Positions 1-7,880 of a stretch of DNA of 64,000 nucleotides are shown in pieces. Below the pieces are notes generated by a model that was not told the DNA's origin, did no database searches, and was given only the letters and a program-made list of their open reading frames with translations. Where the stretch lies: positions 325,001-389,000 of the forward strand of contig NC_016146.1 in assembly GCF_000233435.1 (NCBI RefSeq), read 5' to 3'. The DNA is from Blattabacterium sp. (Mastotermes darwiniensis) str. MADAR (GTDB taxonomy: Bacteria; Bacteroidota; Bacteroidia; Flavobacteriales; Blattabacteriaceae). Made by a program: the position numbers and the translations under genes. Positions within the stretch are counted from its first letter, which is position 1; each line of letters opens with the position of its first letter.

Positions 1-66
<66 letters not shown>

Positions 67-129
67 AAATAATATCAAATACACAATAACCTTATTATTA
101 AATTAAGGCTAAGAGCTACTCATTTATAA

Positions 130-138
130 TGAAAGAAC
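130..138 (-). promoter_or_regulatory. possible boxA-like element in 16S leader
   Basis: The minus strand reads GTTCTTTCA about 65 bases upstream of the 16S 5' end, resembling the GTTCTTT core of boxA antitermination/processing elements in rRNA leaders. The match is short and A/T-rich, so it is only a candidate. No convincing -33/-7 pair was found for the 16S gene; CATCTTTG (minus strand, about 147-154) is one base from the TAnnTTTG consensus. Confidence 0.25.
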
Positions 139-180
139 GATATTTCAAAGATGCAATTATACATTTTTTTTTCATCTTTT

Positions 181-208
181 TTTGAAAAAAAAAAGTTTTT
201 TTTTCAAA
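181..208. repeat. perfect A/T inverted repeat between 16S and queA
   Basis: TTTG followed by nine A at 181-193 is exactly complementary to nine T followed by CAAA at 196-208, leaving two bases between the arms. It lies between the divergent 16S and queA transcripts, upstream of both. No gene ends towards it on either strand, so a simple terminator role is unlikely; it may be a curved or cruciform-prone promoter-upstream tract. Confidence 0.6.
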
Positions 209-240
209 TTTTGAAAATTATCAAAAACAAACTTTATAAC

Positions 241-248
241 TATATTTG
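241..248 (+). promoter_or_regulatory. Bacteroidota -7 box upstream of queA
   Basis: TATATTTG matches the Bacteroidota -7 consensus TAnnTTTG and ends 18 bases before the queA ATG, which would give a very short leader. The surrounding 13 bases (AACTATATTTGTT) recur exactly in front of sodA. A TTG at 211-213 is too far upstream (27-base spacer) to be a convincing -33 element. Confidence 0.45.
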
Positions 249-266
249 TTCGTTTCTAATTTAATT

Positions 267-1310
267 ATGAGAACTTCAGATTTTAACTTTTCTTTCCCTT
301 CAGATTTTATAGCCTACTATCCAACAAAAGAAAGAGACGAGTCTAGATTAATGGTTATTCACAGAAAAAAAAATTCTATCGAACATAGATTATTTAAGGA
401 TTTATACGAATATTTTGAGAATGGAGATACTATTATCCTCAACAATACAAAAGTATTTCCAGCAAGACTATTCGGAAACAAAGAAAAGACAGAAGCCAAA
501 ATAGAAGTGTTTTTATTAAGAGAATTAGATCCTATAGATAGAATTTGGGATGTTTTAGTAGATCCTGCAAGAAAAGTAAGAGTAGGTAACAAACTAAATT
601 TTGGAAATGGATTGACAGGAGAAGTGATAGACAATACCACTTCCAGAGGAAGAATTTTGCAATTACACTTTTGTGGATCACATGAAGGACTTATAAAAAA
701 AATAAAAGAATTAGGAAAAACTCCTTTACCAAAATATATCCAGAGATCACCAGAAAAAAGTGACGAACAACGTTATCAAACTATTTATGCAAAAAAAGAA
801 GGTTCTGTTGCCGCACCCACAGCTGGATTACATTTTTCTAAACATTTATTAAAAAAATTGGAAATAAAAGGAATAAATTTAGTAGAAATAACCTTACATC
901 TTGGTTTAGGAAGTTTTTTACCAGTAGAAGTAGAAGATATATCCAAACACAAAATGGATTCTGAAAAATGTTTTATTACAAAAGATGTATGTAATATTGT
1001 TAATCAAACTATTAAACAAAAAAAACGTATATGTGCTGTAGGTACTTCATCTATGCGAGCTATTGAAAGTTCGGTATCTTCCAGTAAAAATTTAAATCAT
1101 TTTTCAGGATGGACCAATAAATTTATATTTCCTCCTTATAATTTTAACATAGCCAATTCTATGATAACAAATTTTCATATGCCAAAATCAACACTACTTA
1201 TGATGACTGTAGCTTTTGCAGGATATGATTTAATCATGAAAGCTTATCAAATAGCTATAGAAAAAAAATACAGATTTTATTCCTATGGAGATGCCATGTT
1301 AATTTTATAA
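267..1310 (+). CDS. queA: S-adenosylmethionine:tRNA ribosyltransferase-isomerase
   Basis: QueA transfers the ribosyl group of SAM to preQ1 at position 34 of tRNAs with GUN anticodons, making epoxyqueuosine. Family signatures are the N-terminal [14 protein letters not shown], the [10 protein letters not shown] motif, [13 protein letters not shown] and the C-terminal [11 protein letters not shown]. The frame is open from a TTG at 246, but the ATG at 267 gives the normal family N-terminus (about 347 residues, full length). The first gene right of the 16S leader, it has its own -7 box at 241-248. The asparagine tRNA in this window (GTT) is a potential substrate. Confidence 0.95.
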   Translation: MRTSDFNFSFPSDFIAYYPTKERDESRLMVIHRKKNSIEHRLFKDLYEYFENGDTIILNNTKVFPARLFGNKEKTEAKIEVFLLRELDPIDRIWDVLVDPARKVRVGNKLNFGNGLTGEVIDNTTSRGRILQLHFCGSHEGLIKKIKELGKTPLPKYIQRSPEKSDEQRYQTIYAKKEGSVAAPTAGLHFSKHLLKKLEIKGINLVEITLHLGLGSFLPVEVEDISKHKMDSEKCFITKDVCNIVNQTIKQKKRICAVGTSSMRAIESSVSSSKNLNHFSGWTNKFIFPPYNFNIANSMITNFHMPKSTLLMMTVAFAGYDLIMKAYQIAIEKKYRFYSYGDAMLIL

Positions 1311-1329
1311 ATTAATAAATAAAAAAATT

Positions 1330-2310
1330 TTGAAAAAAATCCTTGAAAAGGTGAAAAATTCCATAAAAGAGGAAATGAAAATTTTCGAAAATCAATTCAT
1401 CAATATCATAAAAAATAAAGTTCCTCTTATAGATAAAGTTTCACATTACATTATTCATAGAAAAGGAAAACAAATTCGTCCTATGTTTGTTTTCTTAATC
1501 GCTAAAATGTTAGGTCCTATACGAAAAAAGACCTATCATACTGCCTCTTTAATAGAATTAATACATACAGCTACTCTTGTTCACGACGATGTAATCGATA
1601 ACAGCAATCTTCGTCGTGGCTATTTTTCTATCAATGCTATATGGAAAAATAAAATAGCTGTATTAATAGGAGATTATTTAATTTCCAAAAGTCTTCTATT
1701 AGCTACCAATAATAATTATCATGATCTCCTTAAAATAATTTGTAAAACTATTAAGGATATGAGTGAAGGAGAACTATTACAAATAGAAAAATCAAAAAAA
1801 TTGAATATTAATGAAAAAATTTACAATCAAATCATCTATCATAAAACGGCAAGTTTAATTGCTGCCTCTTGTGAAGGAGGAGCTCGTTCAGTAAACGCAG
1901 ATGAAAAAACAGCATTGAATATGAAAAAATTTGGAGGATTAACCGGTTTTGCTTTTCAAATCAAAGATGATTTATTTGATTATGAAGATTCCCACAATAA
2001 AAACCCAATTGGAAAACCTATAGGAATGGATTTAAAAGAAAAGAAAATAACACTTCCACTTATTTATGCTATTCAAAAATCCTCTCAAAATGATCAAAAA
2101 TGGATATTAAATTCTATAAAAAATTATAATGAAAAAAAAAGACATAAGATTATTGCTTACGTTAAAAAATATGGAGGAATAGAATATGCTACTCAAAAAA
2201 TGATAAAATTTCGTAACGATGCATTAAAAATATTAGATCATTACCCAGAAAGCACAATAAAAGAAGCATTAAAAACAATGGTTAATTTTATTATAGAAAG
2301 AAACATATAA
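1330..2310 (+). CDS. polyprenyl diphosphate synthase (IspB/IspA-type)
   Basis: A trans-prenyltransferase that lengthens farnesyl-type diphosphates with isopentenyl diphosphate. The first aspartate-rich motif HDDVIDN has DDxxD at residues 86-90; the second is KDDLFDYED, and GKQIRPMF is the usual early motif. At 326 residues it is normal for long-chain synthases. The TTG at 1330 gives an N-terminus like flavobacterial homologues; the next ATG, 15 codons in, is an alternative. The stop overlaps the topA start (TAATGA-like junction), so they are probably cotranscribed. I infer that it makes the menaquinone side chain used by MenA; chain length cannot be read from sequence. Confidence 0.88.
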   Translation: MKKILEKVKNSIKEEMKIFENQFINIIKNKVPLIDKVSHYIIHRKGKQIRPMFVFLIAKMLGPIRKKTYHTASLIELIHTATLVHDDVIDNSNLRRGYFSINAIWKNKIAVLIGDYLISKSLLLATNNNYHDLLKIICKTIKDMSEGELLQIEKSKKLNINEKIYNQIIYHKTASLIAASCEGGARSVNADEKTALNMKKFGGLTGFAFQIKDDLFDYEDSHNKNPIGKPIGMDLKEKKITLPLIYAIQKSSQNDQKWILNSIKNYNEKKRHKIIAYVKKYGGIEYATQKMIKFRNDALKILDHYPESTIKEALKTMVNFIIERNI

Positions 2311-4403
2311 TGAAAAATAACTTGGTAATTGTAGAATCTCCCACTAAAGCTAATACTATACAGATGTTTCTAGAAAAAAATTTTCATGTAGTATCAAGTT
2401 ACGGACATCTTATAGATCTTCCGGAAAAAGAAATAGGAATTGATATAAAAGAGAATTTTAGACCAAATTATGTAATATTACCTAAAAAAATAAAAATCGT
2501 TCAAAATCTTCAAAAATTAATTAAAAATTATAATACAATATGGTTAGCTTCTGATGAAGATCGTGAAGGTGAAGCCATTGCTTACCAAATTTATAAAACA
2601 TTAAACATTCCTAATGAAAAATTACGAAGAATAGTATTTCACGAAATAACAAAAAAAGCTATTCTTAATGCTATAGAAAACCCAAGATTAATTAATTATA
2701 ATCTCGTTTACGCTCAACAAGCAAGACGGATTTTAGATAGATTAGTAGGATTCAAGCTATCTCCTATTTTATGGAAAAAAATAAATTACGGTCTTTCCGC
2801 AGGAAGAGTTCAGTCAGCAGCTGTTAAACTTATAGTAGAACGAGAAAAAAAAATTCAAAATTTTACTCCTATTCCCGGATATCAAATATACGGAACTTTC
2901 AATCACAAAAAAAAAATTACTCTTCATGCTAAATTTGAACATAAAATAGAAGGAAAAGAAAAAATGAAGAAAATTCTTTTATCATGTATAAATACTAATT
3001 TTTTTGTAAAAAAAATTATTACTAAACAAGAAAATAAAACACCTCCTCCCCCATTTACAACATCTACTTTACAACAAGAAGCTTCTAAAAAGTTAAATTA
3101 CTCCATATCTAAAACTATGTTTCTAGCACAGAAACTATATGAAGAAGGTTTTATTACATACATTCGTACGGATAGCACAAGTTTATCCAAAGAAATTCTG
3201 TCTCAAATAAAAAATTATATTCTTTATTCATATGGCAAACAATATTTATCTAAAAAAGAATTTTCATCCAATAATAAATTTTCTCAAGAAGCTCACGAAT
3301 CTATTCGTCCAACGGACATAACAAAAAAAACTTTAGAGACTTTAGAATTATCTCAAAAACGTCTTTATCAACTTATATGGAAAAGAACCGTAATAGGACA
3401 AATGTCAGATGCAAAAATTGAAACAAAATATTTTTATATTCAATCTTCAAATATTGAAAATTTTTTTATTTATACAAATAAAACTATTGTATTTGATGGT
3501 TTTATGAAAATAGAAAATGCTAGAAACGAGAATACTTATTTATCTCAAATTAAAAAGGGGACTCCTTTACAAGAAAAAGAAATTATAGCCAAACAAATTT
3601 TTACCCAACATCTACCTAGATATAATGAAGCCACCTTAGTTAATAATTTAGAAAAACTAGGAATAGGAAGACCTTCTACTTATGTTCCTATTATTTCCAC
3701 TATAAAAAAAAGGAATTATGTGAATATACAAAAATACATCAAAAAAATAAAACTACGTGAATGTTTTTTTCTTAAAAAAAATGTCATTATCGAAAAAAAA
3801 GATAAAATTACCGAAATAGAAAAAAATAAATTTATACCCACAGAAATAGGTATTCTAACTACTGATTTTTTGGAAAGGAATTTTCAAGAAATCGTAGATT
3901 ACAATTTCACAGCAAATTTAGAAAAAAATTTAGATAATATAGCTAAAGGTAAAGAGTCCTGGCATAACGTTATTAAAATTTTTTATGAGGAATTCTATAA
4001 TAAAATAAAAAAAGTAAAAAAAAATGTAGAAAAGATTCACAAACAACGTTTTCTTGGTTTTGAGCCTATATCTAATAGAAAAATATTTGCTAAAATAGCT
4101 CGTTTTGGTCCTATCATTCAAATAGGAGAATTCAAAGATAAAAAAAAACCAAAATTTTATCCTTTATTAATTCATCAAAAAATTGATACAATCACCTTTA
4201 GGGATTCCTTAAAAATTATCGAGTTACCTAAATATTTAGGAACCTTTGAAGAACAAAAAATATTTTTAAAAATGAATAAATACAACATTTATATACAACA
4301 TAAAAACAAAATAATTCCAGTTGAAGAAAAAATTTTTTTTGATTCATTAACTTTAAAAAAAGCTATTGATATTATTCTAGAAAATAAAAAAAAAAATAAT
4401 TAA
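2310..4403 (+). CDS. topA: DNA topoisomerase I
   Basis: A type IA topoisomerase that relaxes negative supercoils by a 5'-phosphotyrosine intermediate. The TOPRIM domain begins with NLVIVESPTKA and has the acidic DEDREGE motif from residue 82. The active-site tyrosine is Y284 in GFITYIRTDST; AGRVQSAAVKL and EAHESIRPTD are further family motifs. The 697 residues lack the C-terminal CxxC zinc ribbons found in many TopA proteins, though the C-terminus keeps a topoisomerase-like repeat (RFGPIIQIGEF). It overlaps the upstream prenyl synthase by one base and abuts the convergent hypothetical gene with no gap. Confidence 0.95.
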   Translation: MKNNLVIVESPTKANTIQMFLEKNFHVVSSYGHLIDLPEKEIGIDIKENFRPNYVILPKKIKIVQNLQKLIKNYNTIWLASDEDREGEAIAYQIYKTLNIPNEKLRRIVFHEITKKAILNAIENPRLINYNLVYAQQARRILDRLVGFKLSPILWKKINYGLSAGRVQSAAVKLIVEREKKIQNFTPIPGYQIYGTFNHKKKITLHAKFEHKIEGKEKMKKILLSCINTNFFVKKIITKQENKTPPPPFTTSTLQQEASKKLNYSISKTMFLAQKLYEEGFITYIRTDSTSLSKEILSQIKNYILYSYGKQYLSKKEFSSNNKFSQEAHESIRPTDITKKTLETLELSQKRLYQLIWKRTVIGQMSDAKIETKYFYIQSSNIENFFIYTNKTIVFDGFMKIENARNENTYLSQIKKGTPLQEKEIIAKQIFTQHLPRYNEATLVNNLEKLGIGRPSTYVPIISTIKKRNYVNIQKYIKKIKLRECFFLKKNVIIEKKDKITEIEKNKFIPTEIGILTTDFLERNFQEIVDYNFTANLEKNLDNIAKGKESWHNVIKIFYEEFYNKIKKVKKNVEKIHKQRFLGFEPISNRKIFAKIARFGPIIQIGEFKDKKKPKFYPLLIHQKIDTITFRDSLKIIELPKYLGTFEEQKIFLKMNKYNIYIQHKNKIIPVEEKIFFDSLTLKKAIDIILENKKKNN

Positions 4404-4826
4404 CTAACTATCAAAATATCTTTGATTTAAATATGTAGTGGGATAAGCTTGATCATGTCCTGTACGTCTAATATGATCTAAATATTTAGGAATATATGAT
4501 AAAGCTTTCACTCTGTCAGATAAAGACATTCTATTCCATATATTCTCTGCCATTTTTTTTTTACCTACTTTATATCTATAATCGGACCAAAAACGATTGA
4601 AAGATAAATCTGCAGGAATTTCTTCTATGGAAAATGCAGCCCTAGAATTTTTCATTCTATTTATAATGGATTCATTATAAGGTAAATATTTTCCTATCCA
4701 TATATAATGTGATAAAGAAAGGCTCTCGGGAAATATGACTTCTCTTAAAAAACCATGAAAATCATACTTAAATATGATCTCTCCAGATACCAAATGACTT
4801 CTGAATATATATTGTTTACCTTTCAT
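4404..4826 (-). CDS. conserved hypothetical protein (Flavobacteriales type)
   Basis: A 140-residue soluble protein with no signal peptide or membrane segment. I do not know its function. The C-terminal half (about 75-140) is helical and basic, with FWSDYRYKVGKKKMAENIW, then a WNRMSLSDRVKALSYIPKY helix and a final YPTTYLNQRYFD. This WxxLs..D+..AL.yIP..YPxTYLnxRxw pattern resembles a small C-terminal module seen in some replication-associated and phage-related proteins and in flavobacterial hypotheticals; that comparison is from memory. Its stop directly touches the convergent topA stop. Retention in a reduced genome argues it is useful to the cell. Confidence 0.7.
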   Translation of the reverse strand: MKGKQYIFRSHLVSGEIIFKYDFHGFLREVIFPESLSLSHYIWIGKYLPYNESIINRMKNSRAAFSIEEIPADLSFNRFWSDYRYKVGKKKMAENIWNRMSLSDRVKALSYIPKYLDHIRRTGHDQAYPTTYLNQRYFDS

Positions 4827-4907
4827 TACTTTTTTTTATTTCATCAGCATTAATTAATTTATAAAAAGGCATTAATAAATTCTTCATATGTTATCCTTAA
4901 ACAAAAA

Positions 4908-5582
4908 ATGCTATATATAGTTCCTACTCCTATAGGAAATTTAGAAGATATAACTTTTAGAAGTTTACGAATATTAAAAGAGGTAGATCTTATTCTAACA
5001 GAGAATTATAAAATTTCAAAAAAATTGTTGAATTTTTATAATGTTAAAACTTCTACAAAAACTTATCATATTTATAATGAACGTAAAAAGATTCCCTTTA
5101 TTTTAAAAGAAATAAAAAATGGAAAGAATTTAGCATTGATTTCTAACGCTGGAACTCCAAGTATATCCGATCCAGGATTTTTACTTATTAAAAATTGTAT
5201 AAAACATTCTATAGAAATAGAATGTTTACCAGGACCAACATCTATTATTCCAGCATTGGTAATTTCTGGTTTCCCTATTAATGAATTTACATTTATTGGT
5301 TTCTTACCGAAAAAAAAAAGAAAAATGAAACTCGAAAAATTATCAAAAGAAAACAGAACTTTTATTTTCTACGAATCTCCTCATAGATTATTACGAACAT
5401 TAAACGATTTAAAAGATTTTTTTGGATTAAAAAGAAAAATTGTTATTTGCAAAGAAATATCCAAAATTTTTCAAGAAACTTTGAGGGGGAATATTAAAGA
5501 TATGATTTTATATTATGAAAACGTTAAAAAAATATTTGGAGAATATATTCTCATTCTTGACAAAAAAAATGAAAATGAATAA
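4908..5582 (+). CDS. rsmI: 16S rRNA (cytidine1402-2'-O)-methyltransferase
   Basis: RsmI methylates the 2'-OH of C1402 in the 16S decoding centre, using SAM. The N-terminus has the tetrapyrrole-methylase fold signature LYIVPTPIGNLEDITFRSL; SNAGTPSISDPGF, CLPGPTSIIPAL, FIGFLPKK and FYESPHR are all typical. At 224 residues it matches the family core but lacks part of the longer C-terminal domain of the E. coli protein. Its stop is four bases from the stop of convergent asd, leaving no room for a conventional terminator. Confidence 0.93.
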   Translation: MLYIVPTPIGNLEDITFRSLRILKEVDLILTENYKISKKLLNFYNVKTSTKTYHIYNERKKIPFILKEIKNGKNLALISNAGTPSISDPGFLLIKNCIKHSIEIECLPGPTSIIPALVISGFPINEFTFIGFLPKKKRKMKLEKLSKENRTFIFYESPHRLLRTLNDLKDFFGLKRKIVICKEISKIFQETLRGNIKDMILYYENVKKIFGEYILILDKKNENE

Positions 5583-5586
5583 ATAT

Positions 5587-6582
5587 TTAAACATATTTCT
5601 TCTTCATCAAGAATTCTGCAATTTGTACCGCATTTGTTGCGGATCCTTTACGTAAATTATCTGCTACAATCCAAAGATTTAAAGAATTCAAACAAGAATA
5701 ATCTTCACGAATTCGTCCAACAAATACTTCGTCTTTTCCATGAGACATAAATGGCATTGGATAAATATTCTCTTGCGGAGAATCTTGAACAATAATTCCT
5801 TTACTTTTTAAAAGAATATCGTAAATATGATCAATATTAGGTTCTTTCTTAAATGTTATATTTACACTCTCTGAATGTCCTCCTATAACCGGGACACGAA
5901 CAGCTGTAGCTGTAAGGGATATATCTCGATTATTCATAATCTTTTTCGTTTCCTCTACCAATTTCATTTCTTCCATTGTATAACCATTTTCTAAAAAATC
6001 ATCACAATGCGGTAATATATTTTGATAAATTGGATGTGGATATATTTTTTCTTCAAAAGAAATAGTTCCTTCTTTTTCTTTGTTCATTTGAATTAAAGCT
6101 TTACTTCCTGTTCCAGTAACAGATTGATATGTGGATACAATAACACGATCTACACAATATTCTAAATGTAAAGGATACAAAACCATAACTAATTGTATGG
6201 TAGAACAATTAGGATTTGCTATAATCTTATCTTTTTTAGATAAACAAGAAGCATTGATTTCAGGTATAATTAATTTCTTTTCATCATCCATTCTCCATGC
6301 AGAAGAATTATCTATTACAGTACTCCCTATTTTTACAAATTCAGGAGCCCATTTTTTAGATATATATGATCCAGCTGAAAATAAAACAATATTCGGTTTT
6401 TTTGAGAGTAATTCTTTTATGCTAATAGTTTGGTATCCTTTTTTCCTGAAAATAAGTTCTTTTCCTATCGATTTTTCAGAAGTGGATAAATATAATTCAC
6501 TAACTGGAAATTTTCTATTTTCCAATACATCAATCATTACACGTCCAACCATTCCTGTTGCTCCTACTATTCCTAATTTCAT
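5587..6582 (-). CDS. asd: aspartate-semialdehyde dehydrogenase
   Basis: Asd reduces aspartyl phosphate to aspartate semialdehyde with NADPH, the branch point to lysine/diaminopimelate, threonine and methionine. The start chosen (ATG at 6582) places the NADP-binding loop GIVGATGMVG at the N-terminus; the frame is open to 6609 but the extra residues do not fit the family. The catalytic cysteine is C126 in ANPNCSTIQ, and GGHSE near residue 237 carries the active-site histidine. The 331 residues are full length. It is convergent with rsmI (four-base gap) and divergent from gmk. Confidence 0.95.
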   Translation of the reverse strand: MKLGIVGATGMVGRVMIDVLENRKFPVSELYLSTSEKSIGKELIFRKKGYQTISIKELLSKKPNIVLFSAGSYISKKWAPEFVKIGSTVIDNSSAWRMDDEKKLIIPEINASCLSKKDKIIANPNCSTIQLVMVLYPLHLEYCVDRVIVSTYQSVTGTGSKALIQMNKEKEGTISFEEKIYPHPIYQNILPHCDDFLENGYTMEEMKLVEETKKIMNNRDISLTATAVRVPVIGGHSESVNITFKKEPNIDHIYDILLKSKGIIVQDSPQENIYPMPFMSHGKDEVFVGRIREDYSCLNSLNLWIVADNLRKGSATNAVQIAEFLMKKKYV

Positions 6583-6642
6583 AAATATTATTAATTTGTT
6601 CCCAACCAACTAAAAATTAAAAAATAAAATCATGTAAAAAAA

Positions 6643-7209
6643 ATGAAAAAAGGAAAAATGATTATTCTATCAGGTCCTTCAGGATCTGGAAAAACAACTA
6701 TTTCACAATACTTACTTTCAAAAATCCCAGAATTAAAATTTTCCGTATCGTGTACCACACGTTCCATGAGAAATAATGAAAAACATGGAAAAGATTATTA
6801 TTTTCTTTCTACAAAGAGATTTATTTCCAAGATAAAAAAATATCAATTTGTAGAATGGGAAGAAGTTTATCCTCAATTATTTTATGGAACGTTAAAAAAC
6901 GAAATTTCCAAAATTTGGAACGAAAACAAACATATCTTATTTGATGTAGATGTAAAAGGTGGCTTATCTTTACAAAGAAAATATCCATACAATTCTTTAT
7001 CCATATTTGTAATGGTAAAATCCATGAAAATTTTAAAAGAAAGACTTTTTACAAGAAATTCCAATAATATGAATATACGTTTAAATAAAGCCAAAATAGA
7101 ATGGAAATATGCAAATTTATTCGATGTCATTTTGCTAAATGTAGATTTGTTGAAAACAAAAAAAAAAGCCGTTCAATTAGTTTCTAATTTTATAAATAAA
7201 TCGGGGTGA
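6643..7209 (+). CDS. gmk: guanylate kinase
   Basis: Gmk phosphorylates GMP to GDP with ATP, feeding GTP/dGTP synthesis. The P-loop SGPSGSGKTT is at residues 9-18, followed by the GMP-binding SCTTRSMRNNEKHGKDYYF segment and a lid region with LFTRNSNN. The 188 residues are normal length. Its last codons and TGA stop lie inside the 3' end of the tRNA-Pro gene on the opposite strand (nine shared bases). Confidence 0.95.
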   Translation: MKKGKMIILSGPSGSGKTTISQYLLSKIPELKFSVSCTTRSMRNNEKHGKDYYFLSTKRFISKIKKYQFVEWEEVYPQLFYGTLKNEISKIWNENKHILFDVDVKGGLSLQRKYPYNSLSIFVMVKSMKILKERLFTRNSNNMNIRLNKAKIEWKYANLFDVILLNVDLLKTKKKAVQLVSNFINKSG

Positions 7210-7274
7210 CTGGACTTGAACCAGCGACCACACGCCCCCCAGACGTGGACTCTAACCAACTGAGCTACACCCCG
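7201..7274 (-). tRNA. tRNA-Pro (anticodon GGG)
   Basis: The minus strand folds as a 74-base cloverleaf: acceptor CGGGGTG paired with CACCCCG, D-arm GCTC/GAGT, anticodon stem CACGT/GCGTG around the loop CTGGGGG (anticodon GGG), and T-arm GCTGG-TTCAAGT-CCAGT. The discriminator is A and the CCA end is not encoded. Its 3' end overlaps the gmk stop codon on the other strand. Confidence 0.95.
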
Positions 7275-7282
7275 ATAAATAA

Positions 7283-7356
7283 CTCCTCAGGCTGGATTTG
7301 AACCAGCGACACCCTGATTAACAGTCAGGTGCTCTAACCAACTGAGCTACTGAGGA
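7283..7356 (-). tRNA. tRNA-Asn (anticodon GTT)
   Basis: The minus strand folds as a 74-base cloverleaf: acceptor TCCTCAG/CTGAGGA, D-arm GCTC/GAGC, anticodon stem CCTGA/TCAGG around CTGTTAA (anticodon GTT), T-arm GCTGG-TTCAAAT-CCAGC, discriminator G. CCA is not encoded. It lies eight bases upstream of tRNA-Pro on the same strand and four bases downstream of the rpiB stop, so processing from one transcript is likely. A GUN anticodon makes it a queuosine substrate. Confidence 0.96.
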
Positions 7357-7360
7357 TTAT

Positions 7361-7795
7361 TTATTTTATTGGAATTTTTTCTATTCTTATTTTATGTCTC
7401 CCTCCTTCAAAATCCGTTTGAATAAACATTTCTACTATTTCTAAAACTTCTTTTTTATCTACAAAACGAGCAGGTAAACTAAGAATATTTGCATTATTAT
7501 GTCTTTTTGCTAAAAAAGCTATTTCTTTTTTCCATACTAAAGCAGCACGAATTTTTTGATATTTATTGGCTGTCATAGCAGCTCCATTTCCACTTCCACA
7601 AATAATAATACCAAAATCAGCTTCTCCTTTTTCCACGGATTCTGCTGTGGGATGAATAAAATCAGGATAATCCACCTTTTCTCCATAATTAGAGTATCCA
7701 AAATCTTTTATTCTATGTCCTTTTTTAATTAAATAATTAATTATCAAATACTTATAATCTATTCCTGTATGATCCGATCCTATTGCTACTTTCAT
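7361..7795 (-). CDS. rpiB: ribose-5-phosphate isomerase B
   Basis: RpiB interconverts ribulose 5-phosphate and ribose 5-phosphate in the non-oxidative pentose phosphate pathway, feeding nucleotide synthesis. The N-terminal IGSDHTGIDYK, the catalytic cysteine C66 in ICGSGNGAAM, and the RHNNANILSLPAR motif are family hallmarks. The 144 residues are full length. The two tRNA genes follow it closely on the same strand. Confidence 0.95.
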   Translation of the reverse strand: MKVAIGSDHTGIDYKYLIINYLIKKGHRIKDFGYSNYGEKVDYPDFIHPTAESVEKGEADFGIIICGSGNGAAMTANKYQKIRAALVWKKEIAFLAKRHNNANILSLPARFVDKKEVLEIVEMFIQTDFEGGRHKIRIEKIPIK

Positions 7796-7880
7796 CTTTT
7801 CTATGACTAAAGACCATATAAAAATACATCAAAAATTTGTAATTTTTTTTCCATACAAAAAATATTTAAATTCTGCAAAT

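Noticed and set aside
6131-6613. 160-codon plus-strand frame opposite asd
   Set aside because: It is antisense to a clear full-length asd, has no recognisable motifs and ends with the asd gene; an artefact of low stop frequency on the opposite strand.
7803-7880. Upstream extension of pgk
   Set aside because: The extra residues do not resemble a Pgk N-terminus; the ATG at 7881 does.
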